Notes under the pieces: model-generated
What the model saw: the letters and a program-made list of their open reading frames with translations, nothing else
Told to the model about the DNA's origin: nothing
The model's database searches: none
Translations under genes and position numbers: made by a program
DNA from: Perilla frutescens
Lineage: Eukaryota > Streptophyta > Magnoliopsida > Lamiales > Lamiaceae
Direction of reading: 5' to 3'
DNA length: 64,000 nt
Assembly (NCBI GenBank): GCA_026008535.1
Contig: BRKX01000004.1
Coordinates: 8,829,501 to 8,893,500, forward strand
Shown: positions 43,627 to 53,996 of the stretch, in pieces
Layout: the number at the start of each line of letters is the position of its first letter
How positions within the stretch are numbered: the first letter of the stretch is position 1

Positions 43627-45234
43627 TGTTATGTAAAACAATCAAGTTATCAGGTTTTGATGAGAAGTCAAAACACGCTAGATGATGTATTAAAACACTC
43701 AAGGTCAATCTGAGCTCAAGTCCTCATTAGGACTAAACCAAAGATGATAAAGACTAAAGATGAACTGAACGTCAAGCTTCACCAAAGGATAAACCGATGA
43801 GGTTTATATCAAGCTGGTGAAACCAAGCTCATGATGATTCTTAGAGACATCAAATAACTGCAGTTTGAGATACGAACTGAAGAAGGAGTCAATAGAGCAT
43901 GCGAACTGAAGACTATACTAAAGAAGGAGTCAACGGAGCATGCGGACTGAAGACGAAACTGAGGAAGAAGTGGATAGAGCATGCGTACTGAAGACCAAAC
44001 TGAGGAAGAAGTCAACAGAGCATGTGAACTAAAGAATCAAACTGAAGAAGAAGTCAAAGGAGCAAGAAAACTGAAGGTCGATCTAACAAACTGAATGAAA
44101 AGCCATCTGAAAAGTCAACCTGACAAAAAGGCTTCAAAGTCAGAACTGTCATCTACCATAACTGAATTCAAGATTACAAGATTTAAGAGAAAACGAAGTT
44201 ACTACACTTCAAAAAGTCAACTGAAATGTCAGTTGGCAAATGATTCTGAATTCATAACGGTCCTCTGCATCAACAAAATCTGTTGGACTTTAAAAGAGTA
44301 AGAAATGACCAACAGTCATTATGCACTCATCTATAAGAAGAGTGAAATAAAGATTTGAAAAATAGGCTTTTACCAAGAGAAATTCCTGTGAATATTTCAA
44401 GAGCTCTATGTAACTCCCACTCTCAAAAGAAAGAACATTTTCTCTGCAAACATTCAAATTCTATAAACTGATCAAGTGTCTCATCAGTTTGAACGATACT
44501 GAGAAGATCAAAATTTTGTGTCAGCTTGTTAAAGCATCATACTCATCTGCAAAAGTTAACCTAAGAAGAGAAAGAATAAAAAAATCACAAGCATATATAA
44601 TCTACAGCTAGAGTCCAGCTGAAGCTCTTCTCAACAAAGTTCTAGAAAAGAATCAACATCCACTCAGTTCAAGGAGCTCAACCAGTTGATAAAACAAGTT
44701 CAAGATCAACCATCTTGAAGATCGAAATAGATCTAAAACCTTGAAAAGATGATAATAGCACCTAACTCTCTAACTAGGTGTGAGCCGCCGCTAAAGTAAC
44801 TGCCGCCGCAATAGCTAACTGTTGGAGATTGCAAGTGTGAGATGTCGACCCAGCTGAGGTAACTTTATAAAGAAATTCATTGTTACTAGGTTCAACTATT
44901 TTCTATTCATTGTATAATTTATAAAGTGAACTTAGATTATATAGTGATTTTATCCCTTCTGTTGAAGAAAGAGAGGACGTAGAATTTTTAAGGCTTCGAA
45001 CCTCTATAAAACTGATAGTGTGATGTATTTCTTTCATTCTCTTAATCTGCTTACACTTTAAATTTGCACACAAGCTCACTCAACTTGCATCCATCTCAGA
45101 CTGAAAATAGATAAACCGTTAAAATTAAATGAATCAAAGGGCACTTGATGTTTTCCGTATTTATTTATAAGTTTTCGAATTCAGTTTATTCACCCGCCCC
45201 CTTCTAAATTGAACACAACTTGTCCAGGACCAAC
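43627..45234 (+). repeat. 5' LTR of Sire-3
   Basis: The LTR is 1608 bp, TGTTATGTAAAACAATC...GGACCAACA. The 3' part (TTCACCCGCCCC, AACTTGTCCAGGACCAACA) and the GTGAGC-GTCGACCC block match Sire-1. At 43860-44060 a degenerate repeat of about 43 bp (GAACTGAAGA-x-GAAGGAGTCAACGGAGCATGCG) occurs five times. Confidence 0.85.
43860..44060 (+). repeat. ~43-bp tandem repeat in the Sire-3 LTR
   Basis: Five imperfect units contain GAAGAAGTCAACAGAGCATG and ACTGAAGA. The sequence is different from the 44-bp array in the Sire-1 and Sire-2 LTRs, but it is in the comparable upstream half of the LTR. Confidence 0.7.
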
Positions 45235-45236
45235 AA

Positions 45237-45250
45237 GTGGTATCAGAGTT
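45237..45250 (+). promoter_or_regulatory. Primer-binding site of Sire-3
   Basis: TGGTATCAGAGTTG lies two bases after the LTR. The first 11 bases are the standard tRNA-Met type PBS of plant Copia elements. Confidence 0.9.
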
Positions 45251-45299
45251 GTTTATTCTAAGGATCAACCGTGTTTGTAGATCAACTAAATCAGATCTA

Positions 45300-46441
45300 T
45301 TTATTGTGCTAATATCTTAAGCTACGGGAAACCATAATTGAGAATTATGATAACTGGAGTACAAGGATGAAGGCTCACCTGTGCTCAATACATGAGAATA
45401 TGTGGGAAGTCAATGAAGATGGTCCAATCACAATAATGATAGACAATGTTGCCCACATTGTAGAGGTCGACCAACCAGCACGAATTCCAAAGCCAACTCA
45501 TCTTCTCACCAGTGAAGAAAAGAAGCTACATAATCTATAATTTTTGGCCCAAGTAGAACTAGTTCAAACTCTAAATGAGGATCGAATAAAGGACACCAAG
45601 AACTGCAGAACTGTCAAGGAGATTTGGGATTTGTTGGCTGATCTATGTCAAGAATTAGAAGCTATCAATGGAAACAAACTCCAACTTGCAATTGATAAAT
45701 ATGAATCCTTTGAAATTCAACCGAAAGAATCCATTTCAAGCCTTGAAACTAGATTTTTAGGCATACTCAATGAAATGACCAACTTGGGAAGAAGCTACCC
45801 TAACTGTGAGATGAATTCCAAAGTCTTGGACAATCTCATAGAGGAATGGGGTATGAAGGTCATTGCTACAAAGGAATCAAGAAATCTTAATAGTATCACT
45901 CCCAGAGAATGATTCGGTTCTCTTAAAGCTCATGAATACAGTCTCAACCAGAAAAAAGAAGCTTCAACTTTCTCGGTTCAGGATGCAGCCTTTTATGGTG
46001 AGAGAAACCGATTTCGAGACACACATGAAAGGAATAACTTCAGACCAAAAAGCTCACCAGCCAAAGAAAACTAAGACGGATCCTCAACTGATTGGAGAAG
46101 AGACGCAACTAAGGAAAAAGAGAACCTGACTGATGATATTAATGAGCAAATCTAGTCAGTGACCAAACTGCTGGAGAAATTGAAGAAAATCAAAGACAAG
46201 CAATTAGTTTCACCTCAACTTCAAGAGTGTCCAAGAGCCAATAGAAGTCAGCATCAAACTGAAAGATCAGCTGAACCAGCAAGAGGAGGCAGTCAAAGTC
46301 TAGGTGAGTGCTTTCATTGTCACAAACAGGGACACTATAGATATGAGTGTCCTGAGCTTCCAGAGGACAAAAGAACAAAAGTAAGAAAAAGCTTCTTCAA
46401 AGAAAGTAATGATGGTAAGCTCGGAACATGCTCTATTGGAT
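45300..46441 (+). pseudogene. Sire-3 gag with zinc knuckle
   Basis: It begins with a DUF4219/UBN2-like segment (ENYDNWSTRMKAHLC), followed by a stop and an open stretch (45544-45912) reading CRTVKEIWDLLADLC and ISSLETRFLGILNEM. Frame changes lead to a CCHC zinc knuckle, CFHCHKQGHYRYEC (about 46312-46353), which binds RNA in packaging. Multiple stops make it inactive. Confidence 0.8.
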
Positions 46442-47639
46442 GACTCTGAATATCCATCTAGAATTGATTCTGATGGCTATAGCTTTGACAATAAGCTTTA
46501 CTCTATCTTATAGCTTATAATGAAGACGAGGTTAGTACAACCAAATCTTAAACCTCTTTCTATCACATTAATGAATCAACTATTTTTAGCATAGAATTAG
46601 ATGAAAAGCTCATATTTTTAGAAAATCAGTTAGCCTCAGTATAATGTATGCATTTCAAACTGAGAGATGAAAATGATGAACTTAGAAATGAGGTCAAGAA
46701 ACTGAATATTGAGCATGAAAGAATGAGCTATCTTGAACTGGAACTAGAAGAATTTGTGAAACTGAAACTAAAAGTTGCTGACTTAGAAACTAAAAATTAG
46801 AAGCTTAAAAAGGAGATACTCGAGAAAGAAGAAGTCTCCATTAGGTTCAAAAAGGGATCTCAAAATCTAGATGAAATTCTAAGCCATCAAAGAACTGAAA
46901 CCGGAAGTATTGGTCTAGGGTACAACAAGTTCACAGCTCTAGAAAAAGGGAAGAATATAGTGCATAGCAGTCAAAGTGGTATCCTAAAAGGATTTACTAG
47001 ACCAACTCAACCCTAGTCAGTTGAACCATCAAAAAGCAAAGGCCTTCTTAAAACCTCTCAAATTCAGGCTAGACAAACCAGTCACTTCTCTTAACCGAGA
47101 CCACCTATGAACCGAACTGAGAGATCATCTAAACCTAAAAGAAACATTCCTCATAGATCTCAATGCTATCCCAATCAAAATCAAAGGTTTAACCTAGTAG
47201 TCTACATAGGCCATCAAAGTAACTATAGGAGAAATCAGAGGAATACGTTTGAACCAAGAAACCAATATGATGATCACTGGAACTCTAGAAATGAATAAAG
47301 AATTAATCCAAGAGGGTTCAGTTCATCAAACTGGAAGCAGATAATGCATTGGCCTAACCGAAAAGCTCAAGAATCTCAAAACCAAATAGGATCGGTTGAA
47401 TTATGTTATCCTACTAATATCTCATCCCAGGTGCCATTTAACTGAGTCATCTTAGAGAAGGAACGCGTGAAACAAAGTAAAAATGATCAGTTGATCTAAA
47501 TCTGATGGATCTCTGAATGTTGAAAAGCTAAAAGTTTGGCAAATTTGGATCCCAAAGAACTTACTCAATCAATAAGGACCTGATATGAAACAGGTACCGA
47601 AAAACTAATCATTATTTTTGCAGGTAAAGAGCATCCTAT
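46442..47639 (+). pseudogene. Sire-3 gag-pol linker, degenerate
   Basis: It lies between the zinc knuckle and the protease. The encoded sequence is Lys/Glu-rich and helical (LRNEVKKLNIEHERMSYLELE, about 46680-46760), likely coiled coil, then Asn/Arg-rich (NQRFNLVVY, NYRRNQRNTFEPRNQ). No enzyme motif is present and there are many stops. Such a coiled-coil gag extension is common in large Copia polyproteins. Confidence 0.55.
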
Positions 47640-48410
47640 CTAAGATAAAAATCAAGGATATTCGGTATCTAGATAGTTGGTGTTCCAAACATATGACTGG
47701 AGATAATTCTAAAAGCCGAACCATTATAAAAGGATTTATGGTCAAAGAAAAAGTGATAGTCAATGGAATTTTCATATTGACGGACTGAAACACAAGTTTT
47801 TAAGCATCAATTAGTTATGTGATAATGGCTACTCAGTTGACTTCAACACTAGCACATGCGATATAAAAGACAAGTCAACCGGAGCAATTCTCCTAACCGG
47901 TGTATGAAAAGGATATATGTATGTAGTTGACTGGTCAACTGGTTATTCAGAAGTTTGCTTTCTATCCAAAGGGACAACTAAAATAAGTTAGCTATGGCAT
48001 CGATGACTGGATCACCTCAACTTCAAAAGCATCAACTACTTAGCCAAGAAAGGCTTGGTTGAAGGACTTCCCAAAGAAATCTACAAGAAAACTGGTACCT
48101 GTGGACATGCCCAAAAGGGAAGTAGGTGAAGTCATCTTTCAAAAATAAGAATCATCCCCTAGGAACAACTGAATGTCTCCAATTGCTACACATAGACTTG
48201 TTTAGACTAGTTAAACCGCAAAGTGCAAAAGGTAAAAGATTCACATTAGTAGTGGTTGATGACTTTTCAAGATACAATTGGGTGGAATTCCTATGGAGTA
48301 AAGATGAAACTTATGCCAAGTTGTCAACACTGATCAAAAGATTCCAAACTGAAAAAAGAAGTTCAGTTCAAAGAATTCAATCAGATAACGAAATTGAATT
48401 CATCAACAAG
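47640..48410 (+). pseudogene. Sire-3 protease, GAG-pre-integrase and integrase start
   Basis: The protease motif reads YLDSWCSKHMTGDN, with Trp for the catalytic-loop Gly of DSG. The GAG-pre-integrase block LWH-stop-LDHLNF, KKGLVEGLP and the integrase zinc Cys follow. The first catalytic Asp is in LLHIDLFRLV, then VVVDDFSRYNWVEF, and the second in IQSDNEIEF. After NK the Gypsy-A family LTR begins, so the catalytic Glu and everything downstream is missing. Confidence 0.85.
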
Positions 48411-49174
48411 TGTAACGCCCCGATCCCGGGAGAAGGACAGGGGACCGGTGCGCTACTTGGGGAAATGGGAAGGAGTTGTTGAACAGAAGTAATCACATAA
48501 CCTGGATTAGCTCCCCAAAAATTTGGGTAGCGTAACCTGTATAATTGGATCAAACCATGCTTTTAATGCGTCAACAATGACTCAAACTAAATACCATGAC
48601 TCTTAGGATGAACTCAAGAAAGAATAACCAAGACAAACTTCAATGTAAATAATAACAGTTCAAAGGTTATCTGTTAATAGGTTAGGCATGAAAAAAGCCA
48701 GACTGATGTCTGTGCAAATACATGAAGTAAAGAGATGCCAGACTTTTGTCTGTCGTGAAAGCAATGCAAAGCCAGGCTTTTACCTTGACATGAAAAACAA
48801 TGTAAAGTCAGGCTTGTGCCTCTCTGAATAAGGAACGTAAATAGTCGCCAGGCTTTCACCTGTCAGGAATGGAAAGTAAACGGGATTCGGAGAACCGAAC
48901 ACTCCGTAACAAGAAAGAAAATGGGATTCAAATAACCGAACACACCATAACAGTAATCAGAGTAAGCGAAAAAGAACGCGGTGTATTTATTCATACTAAA
49001 AAGGTAACCATGTTCTCAGTTAGTCTCCGCACATAAAAGAAACATATATATCAAAAGATAGCTCGTCAGCTTTAGCACAGCCGTCCACCATCCCGCAGCT
49101 CATCCTGAAAATATATAAAAAGATTTTGGGCCTGAGTACTAATGCACTCAGTGGATACTTTTGAGAAAAACCTT
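48411..49174 (-). repeat. Gypsy-A family LTR fragment inside Sire-3 integrase
   Basis: On the + strand it begins TGTAACGCCCCGATC, the inverse of the Gypsy-A LTR end. It matches LTR positions of about 14368 back to 13586, including both hairpin arrays (48690-48960). It is cut at 49174 by the Sire-2 LTR, so the rest of this Gypsy element probably lies beyond Sire-2. The left flank ACAAG may be its TSD. Confidence 0.88.
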
Positions 49175-49259
49175 TGTTGGTCCTGGGCGAGTATATCAGT
49201 TTAGAGGGGGGGTGAATAAACTGATTAAAACTCTTTTACTTTAAGTGCGGAATAACAGG

Positions 49260-51903
49260 TGTAACAGCCCGTTTTTTCATGTTTTAAATAAAGTGAATCA
49301 TGTCAATTTGTGAACTTTCAAATTGAGTTGTAGTAGTCTAAGTCGCGCCCATAGGACCTATTAAACTTAATTTTGATCAATGTTTTCTTAAGTGAATTTA
49401 GATTACTCAAACAGTTATTTCAAATTTTAACACACACACACACACATACGCATGCATTGGAGTACAAAGATTTAATTTTATTATGATAAAATTAGATATT
49501 TAGTTTGATGAGATGCGAAAATTATAGAATAATAATCCTATCATGTAATAAAGTTTAAAAAGAAAATAAAAATTTATAAGTGGGGTAACATATTATTATG
49601 GTAGGAGTTAGAAGTCAATGATTTAAATTTGGTGAGTTCATCGGATAACTTATTTATTTTGAGCAAGTGAATGAATCAATAATCTTTTTCCTCCGTAGAC
49701 ATGTTTTAAATATAGGAAGTAAAACCCTAATATCTTGATATAAAAAGGTTTAAATTTTTTTTAAGGAACGATAGTTCTTCTCGCATCATTTCTGGATGCA
49801 ATTTCTTCCAACAAGAATTCAAGGTAATTGTTTTATTTTTGTTCTTACAAAGTCTAAAACATTTCTCTTTAAGATTTATAAATTTTAAGTCTAGAATTGT
49901 TACTCATGAAGTTTCGATGTTCCTTGGCTTGGTATAGTAATCAATATAATAATATTATAGGTTCCTTTTGATTTAATTTAATTTCTTAAGATTTTTTTCA
50001 TTTCTGTTTCGGATTTGTATTTAAAATATATATATATATATATATATATAAATATAAATTTATTCCTTTTCCATGTTCATAGTGCATCTCATTCGTGTGC
50101 ATTCCAAAGTGGAATTGATTATATACATATGAATAAGCATAGTTAAGAAATTATATAGATATCCGTTATTTTAATGTTAATTTTTTTTATTAAATCTGTT
50201 CTAATTAAATTTCTTTTCACCAGAATATCTTAGATCTATCGCTTGAAATTTTAGTTTCATAATTTATTATTATTTTTGTTTGGTTGCTGGAGTTAAGGTT
50301 TAGAATAATTAATTATAGCTTAGTGATAATTATTTCCTTTGTAAGGAATATTTAAGATTTTGTATAAATTCATCCGAACCAAAATTATATACAATGGTAA
50401 AATCATCTTTGTTTTAAATTATATTATATTAGGCTAATGTGGTTTAATGTTAAGATGACCTTTAATGTTAATTTTTTTTTATGCGAAAATAATTTTTAAA
50501 AGGTTTTGATCAAAGATTAGATACTCAAATTCATTACATTAATTACGTTAATGTTATAATGGTAGATGTATATTTAGATTGGTATTTCATAATAATATAT
50601 ACATGCACCACTCTCATACATGGCATATTATGGAAAATTTAAGTTATGAGTTTAACTTTTAAATTATAATGTTAAGGTTTGATAGTTAAGGTCTCTTTTA
50701 TTTTTATAAATTATTATTTCAGAATAACTAATAGTAGTTTAATTTGCATTGTGAGCATAACTGATTTGGAAGTTTAATTAGCAAAATTAAATGGGTCTGC
50801 CAAGATTTCAGATTTACCTTAGGACATTGCATTCATATTTTGTATTGTTTTATTTCATTCAGGATCTCAATCACAAATATTTCATAGCTGAAAGAATTTT
50901 CACAGATTTGATTTGTCGCTAATTAATTCTTAATTTTTCAATTCTGGACTTCATATTAATCTTTATAGACATAGTTTTATTTTATTTTTATAATCTCATC
51001 TACAATCTAGACGTTGATTATTACATATATAGTTCAATTTTAGTTGGGTTTTCATTTAAGATTCAAATATATATTTATAAGATTTATTAATGATGGTATT
51101 CTAGGTGCGGCGCGACTAAGACAATAAGTTACTGCTAGTATTTGACTCGAAGTTCATCAGTTCCATTAAGGTGTGGAATTTATTTATTTTATGCACCGTG
51201 GATATATATTTTTGCTCATTTTAATATCACGTGTTGGCCGTATTTCATGTTACTATCAATGAGCTTTGGACTATATGTTCATTAATTTGGCTCTCAGTAT
51301 TTGTGCACAAATGTCAATGTCGCTATGCGATTCAATTAGTACTAATGTACTATCATGTTTCGGTACTAAGGTACTATCAATTTTCAGTATCAGTTATGTG
51401 TGTGCTGCTGTTTTATTAACTTGGGCAAATATTTGCATAATTTCTCACACTGAGTATATTTTATATATGCTCACCCCTCATTAATATTTTCAGGTAATTG
51501 ATTTGGTGGCGTGTGGGAGATCGAATGACAAGTCAAGTCAAATTTCTATTTCTTCCGCTTATATTGGTCAAATTTTATTTAAGATAATTATTTTAAATTC
51601 ATTGTTTTATGGATTATGTTGTTTCTTAGACATCTACTCATGTTATTATCTTTTGGTTTATTTTATTTTTAGAACTTATGATAAACTTTTCAAATAAAAA
51701 CATTTTAGTAGCATTGCTATGTTAATTGACCAAGTAGTATTTTATTTTTTTTATTTTATTTAAATTCATGTATTTATTTTCCTCTCAAATATTTTAACTA
51801 ATTAATTTATTGTGTACGGAAAAATAATGATGACTTACTTTTCCGCATTAATTAAAAATCATTAAAAATCAGTTTAACACTTTAAGAAATTTAGGGTGTT
51901 ACA
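49260..51903 (+). repeat. Gypsy-D solo LTR, TSD ACAGG
   Basis: 2644 bp, TGTAACAGCCCG...GGGTGTTACA, flanked by ACAGG at 49255-49259 and 51904-51908. The ends are inverted (TGTAACA/TGTTACA) as in Tekay-type Gypsy LTRs. No internal domain is present, so it is a solo LTR. It is AT-rich with (CA)n at 49430-49447 and (TA)n at 50026-50050. Strand is assigned only from the TGTAACAGCCCG start and is uncertain. Confidence 0.85.
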
Positions 51904-52612
51904 ACAGGGTCCTTTGACTCGCTTAATAAAACTTATCTATGCACAAACTTATTGAACAATTAAGACAGTTTAAGTGCAGCTTGTGTGAGATTGTGTGCAG
52001 TTCAAAGATATGCAATAACCAAAATAGTACAGCACACAAGCAATTTATAGAGGTTCGAAGTCTCAAACTTCTACGTCCTTTCTTCCTTCCACAAAAGGGC
52101 AACTTCACTATATAACTTGAGTTTCTTTACAAATTATACAATGAAGGACAGTTGGCTGAACCTGATAACTGCTCGCTACCTCAGCGGGTCGACGGCTCAC
52201 ACTTGAAGTTCCTAACTGCTCGCTAGGAAGGTAGGTGCTATTGTCGTCTTTACAAGGTTTTAGATCTCTTTCGATCTTTAAGAGGTTAGTCTTAAATACG
52301 GGTTATGAACTGGTGTGCTCCTTCAATTGAGCTGAGTAGTTGATCGTTGTGTAGCTGAGACTGAGAAGATTGTCCTGGCTGGATTGTCAATAGCTGGCTG
52401 ATTATCTTGACTCTGTGAATTTCTTCTTCTTAGTAGAACTCTCACAGTTTTTATTAAGTGCTGAACTTGAGCTTGAGTGGGAGAGAGAAAGAAAAGCTCT
52501 TGCTTGTATATGCGAAAGTTGTGCAGGCAAAGGATTCTTTTTGTTTCTGCTTGAGAGAGTTGAGAGTTCTTAGCGTTTTGCCTCCTCTATTTTGAACTCT
52601 GATTCACTCGCC

Positions 52613-52622
52613 CTTTATAAAG
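52613..52622 (-). promoter_or_regulatory. TATA box of the Sire-2 LTR
   Basis: CTTTATAAAG is a perfect palindrome, so it reads as TATA on both strands. On the minus strand it is followed by GGGCGAGTGAATC, as in Sire-1 after CAATAAAAAGTG. Confidence 0.5.
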
Positions 52623-52879
52623 GAGTGATTTTATGACCGTTGAGTTTCATTGTCCATTGATCGGTAGCCCTGTTGGCTCATCAATGGAGAATGATCACTT
52701 GGAGCTTTAGGTTTGAAGTAGTCATTACTCTGTCAATCGATCTTCATTGGATATTTAATTCCAGGATCTTCGTTGAAGCATTTATTCCAAGATTCGGCAG
52801 TTTGAGCAATAACCTCCAAGGTTCTCTGGCTTCAGTTTTCTTGGCAGCTTTGAATTCCAGTTGACAGTTCTGGACTTGT

Positions 52880-53170
52880 CAGCTAAGTTAGACTATTACT
52901 CCAGTTGGCAGTTTTAAGCTCATCAGTTGAGTTTGGTTGTTGCTCCAGTTGGCAGTTTTAAGCTCATCAGCTGAGTTTGGCTGTTGCTCTAGTTGGCAGT
53001 TTTAAGCTCATCAGCTGAGTTTGGCTGTTGCTCCAGTTGTTAGTTTTAAGCTCATCAGCTGAGTTTGGCTGTTGCTCCAGTTGACAGTTTTAAGCTCATC
53101 AGCTGAGTTTGGTTGTTGCTCTAGTTGGCAGTTTTAAGCTCATCAGCAGAGTTTGGCTATTGCTCCAGTT
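52880..53170 (-). repeat. 44-bp tandem array in the Sire-2 LTR
   Basis: About six units on the + strand read CTCATCAGCTGAGTTTGG, CTGTTGCTCCAGTTGGCAG and TTTTAAG, with few changes. Sire-1 has two units at the same place. Each unit holds CAGTTGG, a MYB-core-like CNGTTR site, and the palindromic CAGCTG. Confidence 0.85.
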
Positions 53171-53509
53171 GGTCATCAGTTGGATACTTCCTGTCTTCAG
53201 TCTAAACTGATCTCTTATCAGTTTCCTTAGTTGACTCTTTTCTCCCCCAGCTTAGCTGACTTAGTTGTTAGTTTGTTTCAATTGTTCATCCTCTTGACTT
53301 CTCAGTTCAGTTGACTTTCTAACGTATCCTTCAGCTTGCTGACCATACTCTTGATTAGTTGACTTTGACTTTGCTTGATATCCTTTTTGATGATGCCCTG
53401 GATTAATCAGCTCCGATCTGCAGTTTAAATTTTAGTCAGTTTTTCACAAATAATTTTGACATCTCATCAAAACCTAATCTAGGGGTTTCTTGATAATTTT
53501 TTCTAACAA

Positions 53510-53522
53510 TTTTCCCCTTTTT
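53510..53522 (-). promoter_or_regulatory. Polypurine tract of Sire-2
   Basis: On the minus strand AAAAAGGGGAAAA lies directly before the LTR start TGTTAG at 53508, like the tract in Sire-1. Confidence 0.85.
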
Positions 53523-53996
53523 AATGATGTCAAAACTTTGTTGATGATGATGGAAAAAACTGCAAATGTAGCAAGTTTGCTTAAGCAGTTTCAGAGCAAA
53601 TTCAGAGTAAATTTGAGAGAACATTTGATTTATGATTTTCATTCAAGTATCATAGCATTTATCATTAGCAATTGTCATTCATGTTGTTATTCAGGTATTA
53701 ACGCATTTAAGATATGCATAAAATTCAAGTATTAGAGCAATTTAGACTTCAAATTTCAGCGCATGTTCTCATTCTTTCATTTTGGACATGCTTTTATTCC
53801 AGTATTAGAGCATTTTCCATTCAAGCATTAGAGTATTCAACTATGTTTCATTCAAGTAATAGAGCATTATCAGAGCATTTAAGTTAATCATACTTGAAGT
53901 AACAGAGCATGAGTATTATAAGCATGGTCAAAATGTATATTATATATATTCACTTTAAAGCATGTTGTATTTTCAAGAGTAGTTAAAACTACTAAT
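53523..53996 (-). other. 3' noncoding region of Sire-2
   Basis: No coding signal. GAGCATT, CAAGTATTAG and related phrases recur on the + strand, homologous to the ATGCTCTGATACTTGAA repeats of Sire-1 (1830-2150). Confidence 0.65.

Larger units (their letters stand above)
43627..48410 (+). mobile_element. Sire-3: Sirevirus-like Copia element, 5' part
   Basis: It comprises a 5' LTR (43627-45234), a PBS (45237-45250), degenerate gag with zinc knuckle, protease, GAG-pre-integrase and the start of integrase, all on the + strand. It is cut within the integrase core at 48410 by a Gypsy-A family LTR. The LTR shares layout and blocks with the Sire-1 and Sire-2 LTRs but is more diverged. The downstream half is either beyond Sire-2 or deleted. 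Confidence 0.8.
49175..53508 (-). repeat. 3' LTR of Sire-2, interrupted
   Basis: On the minus strand it runs TGTTAGAAAAAA (53508) to GGACCAACA (49175). Removing the solo LTR and one TSD leaves about 1685 bp, against 1442 in Sire-1. The excess is largely explained by extra 44-bp units (52880-53170). A palindromic TATA, CTTTATAAAG (52613-52622), is present. Confidence 0.88.

Noticed and set aside
49260..51903. AT-rich 2.6 kb as intergenic or host sequence with small genes
   Set aside because: TGTAACA...TGTTACA ends and the ACAGG duplication show a solo LTR; the short frames inside have no homology signal.
52880..53170. 44-bp repeats as a CRISPR or satellite locus
   Set aside because: No spacers, and the repeat is confined to the Sire LTR, with two units in the sister LTR.
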